The notes under the pieces are model-generated. The model worked only from the letters and a program-made list of their open reading frames with translations. It did no database searches and had not been told where the DNA came from. From Porphyra umbilicalis (taxonomy: Eukaryota > Rhodophyta > Bangiophyceae > Bangiales > Bangiaceae), in contig KV918854.1 in NCBI GenBank assembly GCA_002049455.2, positions 124,001 to 188,000 on the forward strand: 64,000 nt of DNA. Reading direction: 5' to 3'. Of this stretch, positions 56,506-64,000 are shown piece after piece. A program made the translations under genes and the position numbers. The first letter of the stretch is position 1, and each line of letters opens with the position of its first letter.

Positions 56506-57187
56506 CCCTGGCCTTCAGGGCGGTGGCGCGCTCGGCGACGCATCGACACGGGGCCCGCCGGCCCGCCCCATGGCCGCGAGCGCGCACGGGGGCACGTACA
56601 GCCACATTGCCGTGGCGGGGGGCGCGCGGGGCGAGGAAAGGGGAGCCGCCGCCGCCACGACAGCGACGGCGGCCCGCCGGCGTCGCGCGACGCCCACCAG
56701 AGGGGCCGTCACTCCGCCGCGCAGCGCACCTGCGCACGGCGGGCGGGCCGGCCGACACGGCGCACGGGCGGGCGGGTGGGACCGATCGCTGCGTGATGGG
56801 GCGCCTCAAACCGCGCCGCTCGATGGCGTCAGAAAATGCCGACGAGGCGCCGCTACAGAAGCTGGCGCGCAGGCACGATCACCCGCGGGTCATCGTGGGC
56901 GGGTCGAACCCCGGAAGTCGCCGCGCGCTGTCGCCGCGCGCAACTCGGGGCGGTGGGGGGGGGCAGGGGGGCAGGCGCCCTGTGACCCCTGTGGCAGGAC
57001 AGTCCTTCTCAGCCACTTAACTCTATTAGCTTTTAGCGTCATCGCGACCCTTCCAACGCTGACACGCTCTCAGATCCCGAAGGACACGAATGCAGACTGC
57101 CACCTCTGAAACGGAGAGCAAGTCCCGTGATCTAAGTATATGTGTGCATCACTACACTTTGAGAGCGCCCTGTCCTAATGGCCAGGG
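56506..57187 (+). mobile_element. Complete CCCTGGCC-ended dispersed element (682 bp)
   Basis: The ends CCCTGGCCTTCAGGGCGG and, complemented, CCCTGGCCATTAGGACAGGG form imperfect inverted repeats. The left half matches 20770-20431 (minus). The right half matches 18962-18625 (minus), and its last about 115 bp also match 16622-16740. There is no conserved open frame among copies, so it is non-autonomous. Confidence 0.82.
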
Positions 57188-57194
57188 AACATTG

Positions 57195-57410
57195 CAGTCT
57201 GTATTCAGTTTTATCACGCGCAATGGCAGTGGTGTAAGACGGCTGATAAAACGTCAAACGGCACTTTCATAGCAGCCTTGGGGACGATTGCTGTTCCCAT
57301 GCCCATTGATCGCATGTGTAATGCACTCATTTTATGATCGCCGATCGATTCTGACTCAGTCTTGTCACGGGCGTGACAAGACTGAGTCAGGCAAGACTGA
57401 ATACGGACTG
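57195..57410. mobile_element. Possible small inverted-repeat element containing an 18-bp perfect hairpin
   Basis: Ends CAGTCTGTATTCAGTTTT and the complement CAGTCCGTATTCAGTCTT match at 16 of 18 positions. Inside, 57351-57368 and 57373-57390 are perfect complements (CTGACTCAGTCTTGTCAC, loop GGGC). No clear target duplication. Confidence 0.6.
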
Positions 57411-57906
57411 TAACCAACGAGACAATCCTGTGTTACCGAAAGCTTCGGCATGTGTGGGGCAAGCGAGCGCGAAAGAACTTGTGGCAGAAAGAAGACGGGC
57501 CATCCCGGCTCATGACGTTTGAAACGAACAGTCGGCATACAGTACTCGGTTGGTTCCGCACTACTGCCTCAGACAGGTGTGCAATACGGGAAGCTGATGC
57601 CGCAACGGGTACAGGGACAACTGCGGCAGCAGCTCGATCCACGGAGCACGTAGATATCAACAAAGAAAGAAAGGAGACTGACTGGCGTGTCTTTGAACAA
57701 GCTGGCAACAGCTTCTTAGCTCAAGATCGTCTTATTCCTCAGGGGGCGGCTCTGCAGATCGCACCCCCACCTACAAGACGATAGCCGCGTGGCAACCCAA
57801 ACGCGCGCGTCCGCTGCGCCCACCGCCGACCGTCGTTTGCAAACCACCCGCGGCTCGCAGTCGTGACGGCATTGACCACCGACGCCGCCGTCACCCCGTC
57901 GGACGC
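57411..57906. other. No gene recognised
   Basis: A 110-codon plus frame (57452-57784) has no known motif. The region lies downstream of the membrane-protein gene. Confidence 0.4.
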
Positions 57907-59673
57907 TCACCAACAAAACGAGGTCGCCCCACACTCGGCCGCCCCGAGCAGTCGCGTCTGACAACACATGTAGATGCACAGGTCACCCGAGTCGATGGCG
58001 CCCTGGCAAAGTGCCGTGTCAAACGGCTCGGTGAGCCCCGCCGCCCCGTACTGGCTTTCGAAGAAAGCGTCGCCGCCAAAAGCACCGAGATCCATGCTCT
58101 CCTCATTCGCATCAGTGCGAGCCGCCACGGGTACCACCATCGCCGCCGTCGCCGCCGCCGCGGTGCCGACCGTCGTCCCGCTTGACATCGGCAGGTATGC
58201 CATGGCGACTGCTGCTCGCTCAATGGCCGCCACTGCCAAGTCCATCGCCACCCGTGCGTCGGCTTCAATGGCCAGGGCGGCGGTGTAGGCCGCCTCGCGG
58301 CCGGCGTTGGCCACCTCCAACGCGGCGGCCAGGGACGCTTTCCGCTCGGCCGCCACCGACGCGACGACAGCGTCGTGCGCGGCGATCGCCGGGGCGACCA
58401 AATTGGCCGCCCGGACGGCCGCTCGCGCAATGACTGCTTCGGCGACGGCCTCCCGTTTAGCGCGCTTGGCCGGCGTCGCGTGCTTGGCGGCGTCCCGGAT
58501 GTCTTTCGCGCGCTCGTCGGCCGCCTCGATCCACTTATTGGCCTGCTCTTTGGCTTCCTCGACGCACTTCATCGACTCTTTGAGCGTCTTGGACCACTCG
58601 TCCTCGGCTTTTTCGCTCAGTTTGACGGCCGCGACCGCCTTGTCCGCGGCCTTGCGCATCGCCTGAGCTGCTTGCACGGCCATGGCAAACTTCTTGGCGA
58701 CCTTACGGCGCGCCTTCGCGAGTTTCTTGGCCGCCTTGTCAGCCGCCTTGTCCGCCACCTTGCGCGCCGCCTTGGCCGACTTGATTGCAATCGCCTCGTC
58801 GACCGGCAGGACCATCGCCCCCCCACCCAAGGAGTGGCCCCGACCGGCCAGCGGCAGCGGCCTGAGCGTGACATAGTCCCACCGCGCGTCCGCGGTCCGT
58901 GCTGGCTCGGGCCATCCCAGCAGTACGTGCGGCACGACAAACGACGCCGCATCGCTGTATGTTTTGAGCGGTCCAGACCAGCAGGCGACGACCCACTGGG
59001 ACGCGTCGGGCACGTTGTGGTAAAAGGTCGAGCAGACACCGCTCACGGAGAGCAGGGTCATCAACTGTTCGACCGCGAAGATCGTGTCTTGGTAGTTGGC
59101 GACCGTCCAGCCGCGCCGACCCAGTGCCCTGCGCACGTCGATGACGGCCGCGCGGCGGGAGGGGGACGTCTTGAAGCGTCGCAGCGTCGGCTCCATGCCG
59201 CCGAGCGCGCGGACGACCAGTCGGTGGGACGAGTGGAAGGCGTCCACGGCCTCCGCCGCGGCCGCCTCTGCTTCTGCGAGAGCATCCATCCGTGTACTCC
59301 TGCTCACGGTGGGAAGGCGGTCGGCCAGAGCGCCGTCGTCGTCTTTGTCCTTGGCGGTCCAATCGACAGCGTCGACGTCGTCAGACAAGTCGTCGGCCGC
59401 GCCAGCATCGACCTCGTTGGCCGACTCGCGCGTGGCGGGCGGAGAATGCAGCTCGCCAGCTGCTACGACCTTGTCGACAGCGCCGACGGGGGCGGTGGGA
59501 GCCGCTGCCGCACGCACGTACGCGGCGGTCGTGACATGAGCGACCAGTGCTATGCAGATGGCGGCGAGCAGCGCAATGGGGCACAACCAGCGGCATCGGG
59601 CAACACCCAAGGGCGGCCAACCGCCACTGCCGGGGCGGTCCGCCGGCCGCCGTCCGCTGCGTAGAGAGGCCAT
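57907..59673 (-). CDS. Unknown membrane-anchored protein with long Ala/Lys helical domain
   Basis: 588 residues from the ATG at 59673. A short basic N-terminus is followed by one hydrophobic segment at about residues 30-53 (CPIALLAAICIALVAHVTTA), an acidic linker, and a globular domain (RRAAVIDVRRALGRRGWTVA, TIFAVEQLMTLLSVSGVCST) of about 170 residues. A long Ala/Lys/Glu-rich stretch at about 270-460 (KAARKVADKAADKAAKKLAK) probably forms a coiled coil or rod. The C-terminus has six cysteines (LCQGAIDSGDLCIYMCC, AECGATSFCW), which suggests a disulphide-bonded extracytoplasmic tail. I know no family with this arrangement. It is a single uninterrupted frame with codon use like its neighbours. 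It could be a cell-surface or organelle-membrane protein. Confidence 0.7.
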   Translation of the reverse strand: MASLRSGRRPADRPGSGGWPPLGVARCRWLCPIALLAAICIALVAHVTTAAYVRAAAAPTAPVGAVDKVVAAGELHSPPATRESANEVDAGAADDLSDDVDAVDWTAKDKDDDGALADRLPTVSRSTRMDALAEAEAAAAEAVDAFHSSHRLVVRALGGMEPTLRRFKTSPSRRAAVIDVRRALGRRGWTVANYQDTIFAVEQLMTLLSVSGVCSTFYHNVPDASQWVVACWSGPLKTYSDAASFVVPHVLLGWPEPARTADARWDYVTLRPLPLAGRGHSLGGGAMVLPVDEAIAIKSAKAARKVADKAADKAAKKLAKARRKVAKKFAMAVQAAQAMRKAADKAVAAVKLSEKAEDEWSKTLKESMKCVEEAKEQANKWIEAADERAKDIRDAAKHATPAKRAKREAVAEAVIARAAVRAANLVAPAIAAHDAVVASVAAERKASLAAALEVANAGREAAYTAALAIEADARVAMDLAVAAIERAAVAMAYLPMSSGTTVGTAAAATAAMVVPVAARTDANEESMDLGAFGGDAFFESQYGAAGLTEPFDTALCQGAIDSGDLCIYMCCQTRLLGAAECGATSFCW

Positions 59674-59930
59674 CGTGCCCCTCTGGTCCGGTAGCAGAGC
59701 CGCTAACAGCAGCGCGCGTGGATGTCGCCGGTGGCGCGCTCCGCCGGGCACGACGCGGGCCGAACCGTCACTACCCTGCCGCGCGGTGCCGCATGCGCGG
59801 CACAGGCGGTCGGTTCCGAGTGGGAGCCAACGTCGGACGCCGGAACAACCTGAGAGACGCGTCGCCGCTTAACAGCGGCGCGCACTCGGCCATATGTGCG
59901 GCAGTGGTCCGCGGGGCCCGCCCCCCCGCC
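59674..59930. other. Upstream region of the membrane-protein gene
   Basis: GC-rich, with no TATA-like box seen. Confidence 0.4.
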
Positions 59931-60050
59931 CGCCCAACCCTGCTCCCGCCCGCCCAACCCTTCTCCCGCCCGCCCAACCCTGCTCCCGCCCGCCCAACCC
60001 TGCTCCCGCCCGCCCAACCCTGCTCCCGCCCGCCCAACCCTGCTCCCGCC
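59931..60050. repeat. 20-bp tandem repeat, six copies
   Basis: CGCCCAACCCTGCTCCCGCC repeated with an exact 20-bp period. One unit has TTCT for TGCT. The flanks carry degenerate copies. Confidence 0.95.
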
Positions 60051-60592
60051 CAAGCCTACGCCCGCTGGCCAGCCGGCGCGTGTCATGGCAGCGACAATGC
60101 CCTCAGAGCAGCCACGACAGGCCACGGGGAGACGGGGTGCGCGGCGAGAGAGGTGGTCGGGTGCCCGCCGCTATGGCGCAGGCGTGACGCACGACCGCGC
60201 CGCGTCGGGTGCGGCCCGCGCCCACGGCGCTGTGGTGGTTTAGGTCGATTCTCAGGTCCGCAGCGACTGCGGGAGCATCCGCAAGCAAGTCCGTTTCGCA
60301 GGAATAGGATATGCGGTTGCAAGCAGCAATGCGGCCGTGTTCGACCAAAGTGGATGGAGCCACGACATGAAAGAAAATGATCTCTCCCAATAGAGCCGAT
60401 GCTGATAGTAGCAGTCAGCCAATGAAAGAGTACCGACACAGGGTCTATCCACCAATGAAGAGCTCCAATTCAGACAAATCTGCGGTGACGAGTTTTGACA
60501 TCCGACCGTTTTCGCTTGGTCTGCCAAGAGGCAGCACGAGCGCGTCCGTCATTGACAACTAACAGCTCCACAGCAGCTGCCAAGAAATATGG
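60051..60592. other. No gene recognised
   Basis: Short frames only, with AT-richer sequence after about 60290. Confidence 0.4.
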
Positions 60593-61587
60593 ATGATTCA
60601 GCTCATGCGTGTGCCGCCCGGTTCCAGGCGTTACAGTACGGCCCCGAAGTTGGGCGCCCTCGAAGATGGTCTTCGAGACCATCTTCGAGTGGGTCCAGAC
60701 CCGGTAGCCCCTCTGTCAGTGAGGCAACACTGGTTGAGTCAGATTTGGTTTCAGTTCGGAGAAGCAAAGAAATTGCAAGTGGCATGGCGGCGCCTCCACC
60801 GCGGGCTGGTGGCCCGTGCCGGTGCCGGACGCGGCGCTGATGCCGCTGCCGCCACATTCCCCCGGGGCTACTCGGTGGGCGACAGCACCGGCGCCTACTG
60901 GGCTTCCTTCTCCCGCTACTGCCTGCGGCGGGGGCGGTGTGCCCTGCCCGCCACGACCACCACCGTGACTGAGTTCATTGGGTGGCAGTGGCGGCCGGCG
61001 TCGGTCAAGGCAGTGAGCCTGAAGCCGATGCTGGCGGCCGTGCGGAAGGCGCACCTCGCCGCCGGCCTCCCCAACCCATGCGACGACTCGCGGGTGCGGG
61101 AGGCCAAGGCCGGCTTCCGTCGGGCGGATTTGGAGATCCGCCCGTCCCGGGACCTCGTGCGCGTGCCGCTCCCGGCCAAGGTGGTGTGGTCCCTTGCGCG
61201 CCGCGCGCTTGACGCCGCCCCCACGCGGCGCCGGCGCCTGACGGCGTTGGTGTGCCAGTTTTGGTGGCTTAGGCGGGCCAGTGACGTGGCCCGCCTGAAT
61301 GTGGGCGAGGTGGAGGCGCGGGCGGACGGCACCACGCACTATGTCGTTCCGCGGCACAAGACCGAGGCGGTGCGCGGGCTTCTCGCCAGATCGGTCCCGC
61401 CGCCAGGTCGCAGGACGGCCGCCCCTGCGGCGAGCCAGACCTCCCCCGCGCCCTCATCCGCCGGCTGCTTCTCGACTTCTCCGGCCGGCCGCCCGCCACC
61501 CGGCTGTTCACGGCCTGTGCGTCGGCGCATGCCGCGGCGTTGTTTACTGGGTGGCTGCTGACGGAGCTGCGGCAGATGGGCGTGTGA
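60593..61587 (+). pseudogene. Tyrosine recombinase remnant
   Basis: The ATG at 60593 opens a 322-codon frame. Residues about 90-180 look like the N-terminal SAM-like domain of XerD-type recombinases (STGAYWASFSRYCLRRGRCA, VTEFIGW). The catalytic domain begins LVCQFWWLRRASDVARLNVG, where the Arg matches the first catalytic Arg (LR-S-x-L/V), then HYVVPRHKTEAVRG, the beta-hairpin Lys region. At about 61400 the natural reading moves to another frame (DLPRALIRRLLLDFSGRPPA then WLLTELRQMGV) ending at 61585-61587. No H-x-x-R or tyrosine nucleophile follows. It is therefore frameshifted and truncated. Crypton, Ngaro/DIRS or other recombinase-bearing transposons are possible sources. Confidence 0.75.
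60659..60689. repeat. 14-bp perfect hairpin
   Basis: CTCGAAGATGGTCT, loop TCG, AGACCATCTTCGAG. It lies inside the N-terminal coding part of the recombinase remnant. Confidence 0.9.
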
Positions 61588-61615
61588 TACTCCCATGGTT
61601 TATTACTCTCTTGGC

Positions 61616-61649
61616 GAAATGTATTCTTGTGGCTCAATGAATACATTTC
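61616..61649. repeat. 11-bp perfect hairpin just downstream of the recombinase remnant
   Basis: GAAATGTATTC, 12-nt loop, GAATACATTTC, 29 bp after the remnant's stop, in an AT-rich island. It could be part of a transposon end. Confidence 0.85.
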
Positions 61650-61978
61650 TCTCGTCTTCTTGGCACAAGCGGTCTCTCTCTTTTGTAACCGTCCAGTATG
61701 GTGTCGTGCTGAGGGGGTCCGCAACATCTTGCGGTAAAATTTCGACGAATCAGCCGGTTGCGAGCGACCCCCCTTTAAGCACCGCAGCGCGGGGGGGGGT
61801 GCCCCAAAGTGGCCCTCCCGCCGGCGCCGAAATCATCACCCCGATGACGCATTTGAGGAATTTATACTAGTCACGGGCGACGACCAACGGGGACGCGCCG
61901 CGGGGGTGGACTCCCGACAGCCACGTGGCCAAGATAGCACCCCGCCCGACCCACCCCCACCCCCCCCTCACCCCCCCC
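61650..61978. other. Recombinase remnant to HAD gene spacer
   Basis: No gene. The sequence turns C-rich after 61930 (CCCCCCCTCA repeats) toward the HAD 3' end. Confidence 0.45.
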
Positions 61979-63279
61979 TCACATGCCGTTGCCGACCTTG
62001 CCGCCCGCCCCGGCCTCTGCCAAGTACGCCGCACACTCCCCCGCACGGCGGCGGAGTGCGGCCAAAAGGTCTGCCGCCCCCGCCCGCCCCTCATCCACCC
62101 CATACACACAATACTCTTGGGGCAGCACCGTCTGCGCGCGCACGGCGGCTTCGGTAAACACGGTCGGGACGGCAACGACCTTGGCGTCCGCCGCCACGCC
62201 CGACTTCAACCCGTTGAGCGAGTCTTCCAACACGACACACCCGCGCACGTCGACGCCGAGGCGGCGCGCGGCGGCCTCGTACGCCTCGGGCGCGGGTTTA
62301 GGGCGCTCCACAAGGTCCCGACCAACGACCACGCGGATGGCGTCTGACAGGCCGAGGGCGCCGAGCACCCGCTGCGCGTCGGCCGTTGAGGAGCTGGTCG
62401 CGACCGCCACGGGCAGCGGCGGGTCGCCCCCCCCCCCGCCGCCCCCTGCCACCGCCCGCACGACCGCCAAGGTGCGTTCATAGGCGCACGCGCGGAGGTT
62501 GGCGGGCGACGCAAAGTGCTCATAGTACTGCTCCTTGCGGAGCAGGTAAAGCACCCGCCAGTCGTCGGCAATGCCGCCCTCCGTTTGGGCCGACAGCCGC
62601 GCTTTCGCGGCCGCAAACTTGGCATTGCCCGCCGCCGACACGTGGAGCGCGTCGAGGAGCGCCACGCAGACGGTGCGGCTCGTTGCGCCGACGTTGGCGA
62701 GGAAGACGGCCAGCGCCGCGTCGACGACCTTTTGGGCGCTGCACGCGTGCACCGGGGGGGGGGGGTGCCGTCGGCCGACGGGGGGGGGGACTGCTCGGGC
62801 GGGGAGGGCAGCGCGAGCTTCCGCTCCGCCGACGTGACGGCGGTGCGGACGCGCTTGCTGAGCGCGGGGATGTCCCGGTCCTCACACGACAGAATGCGGA
62901 GGGCGTCGGGCTGGTGGCAGTCGAAGAAATGGGCCATGACCCGAGCGTAGGACATTGCCTTGAGCAGCTCCGTCTCTGTCAACTGGGGAGCCGTCCGCAC
63001 AGACCAGAGCGCCAAGGAAGGAACAGTGGAGCCACAAGCACATCAAAGCCAACCACTAGTGTGTTAGCTCCCCGCGGTGGGAGTGGAACAGGGAACGTGG
63101 CGGACCAGCAGTTGAGACGAGAAGCGGCCAAGGACACTGTGCCGCCACTCACGCTGGAGACTGGGGAGGGCGCGACGTGCAAACGTGTGCCCGATAGCTC
63201 AACGTACCGTGCCATCCAGATCCGTGATGAGCGCCGCAGCGCCCTGCAGCAGGTCCCCCGACTCCTCCGTCAAGCCCAT
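61979..63279 (-). CDS. HAD-superfamily phosphatase (phosphoglycolate phosphatase / phosphoglucomutase-like)
   Basis: Exon 1 is 63279-63208 (24 codons); exon 2 is 62982-61979. The splice creates the nucleophile motif I: exon 1 ends ITDLDGT and exon 2 begins LTETELLKA, giving D-x-D-G-T-L-T. A helical cap follows (YARVMAHFFDCHQP, ALSKRVRTAVTSA). Motif II is VAVATSSSTADA, the motif III lysine is in RPKPAPEAYEAAARRLGV, and motif IV is VVLEDSLNGLKSGVAA, so all catalytic elements exist. At the C-run on minus (about 62754-62766) the cap sequence changes frame, implying a homopolymer indel. The substrate is not predictable; the motif IV form resembles the Gph/beta-phosphoglucomutase branch. Confidence 0.85.
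62983..63207 (-). other. HAD gene intron, 225 bp
   Basis: On minus, donor ACG|GTACGT and acceptor CCCCAG|TTG, phase 0, between T and L of the DxDGTLT motif. Confidence 0.88.
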
Positions 63280-64000
63280 GGTGCGTTGACCAGGCGACGT
63301 CGGCCAACCACCGAGTGGTGCGGCGGGCCGGTCGGGCGCGCACGGGTGTGCAGTGGGGCGAAAGGCAGACCGCAACGGCGGGGGTGCCGACGGAGGTGAC
63401 AAAGGTGGGGATGCGTCAGTGGTTCCGGCTCAGTGACGGGGACTGACGTAGGGGGGCAGCGGGGGCGAGCGCAGCTGACGGGAACGGCAGGCGACGATGC
63501 GGTGCGCGGGGCCTGGGACTTTGCCACACGGGCATGGCGCGGGCGCCCGGGCCCAGACTTGTAGGGCACACTGGACGCCCGCACACGCGACCGCGCGCGG
63601 GGTTGGAGCTGCACAGAACAGGGTTTCGTCGCTCAACGGCAGCCGGGGCGGCAGCCAGAGCAGGCCACACCCCACGCTGGTGGCCACCAGCCAAACCCCA
63701 CCCACCAGAACGCGTCGGTCCGAAGCGGCAGAGGAATGCATGCGAGAAACACCACCATTCAACGGGGATCAACGGGCGGCGGAGATGCAAGTCGAGACCA
63801 AGTGGCACCCCCATTATGGCTGACGTCATCGTTGTCTGGGCTGTGGTGTGTGGCTGCAGCACCGTAGGTGAGGTGGAGAGGACGCGCCAGTGCCTCGTGG
63901 TATCCATATCCCATACAGTATGGGGATAGAGCGTGCGGACGCGGCATCCCAACCAGAGGGGGAGCTTGGCGCCGCCCCGGGCGTGCAGCGCCACACACCA
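63280..64000. other. Window end, no gene recognised
   Basis: Upstream of the HAD gene. Frames on minus (for example 63994-63416) have no domain. A gene could start beyond the window edge. Confidence 0.45.

Noticed and set aside
56895-56925. Pol III B-box-like GGGTTCGACCC on minus in the CCCTGGCC element (SINE idea)
   Set aside because: No A-box at suitable spacing and no tRNA-like head; the element has inverted ends instead.

Overview
This window looks like nuclear DNA from a GC-rich, intron-poor eukaryotic alga. A bangiophyte red alga of the Porphyra/Pyropia type is my best guess. That guess rests on base composition, short sparse introns and gene content; no marker gene proves it. The recognisable genes are eukaryotic housekeeping genes: XPD, DDB1, MIC10, an HTATSF1/ELF9-type splicing factor, an MMTAG2-family protein, a GT61 glycosyltransferase and a HAD phosphatase. 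The four introns I can place are 164 to 347 bp, and each begins GTACGT or GTGCGT.

Layout: 1-10 kb is gene-poor and repeat-rich. It holds a 60-bp minisatellite, a perfect 32-bp palindrome and a 0.68-kb inverted repeat. From 10.2 to 15.8 kb lies a decayed Ty3/gypsy retrotransposon on the minus strand. From 15.8 to 21 kb are repeats, including a TA-flanked MITE, a CCCTGGCC-ended element family and strong hairpins. From 21.2 to 39.1 kb is the gene-dense core: MMTAG2-like (+), GT61 (+), XPD (+), DDB1 (-), MIC10 (-), HTATSF1-like (+) and a small unknown protein (-). XPD and DDB1, both nucleotide-excision-repair factors, are tail to tail. MIC10 and the splicing factor are head to head. From 39.6 to 46.8 kb, three MITE-like elements and one copy of a dispersed repeat surround the first AAA ATPase.

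The most unusual part is 42.9-56.3 kb, all on the minus strand. It has two diverged ATAD2/Yta7-like AAA ATPases, one of which has lost the Walker B glutamate. It also has a large gene encoding a beta-class DNA N-methyltransferase fused to a SET domain. That gene is cut by two insertions: a 729-bp AT-rich segment with inverted-repeat ends, and a 671-bp repeat with a 6-bp target duplication whose second copy lies at 46 kb. Both ATPase genes have a TATA-like box about 180-188 bp upstream of a candidate ATG. If the run is one functional or mobile unit, it would combine DNA methylation, histone methylation and nucleosome remodelling. Co-function is inference from linkage only.

The 57.9-63.3 kb stretch holds an unrecognised membrane-anchored helical protein, a 20-bp tandem repeat, a frameshifted tyrosine-recombinase remnant and the HAD phosphatase gene. 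Several real genes change frame at long G/C homopolymers, which are either assembly errors or true frameshifts.
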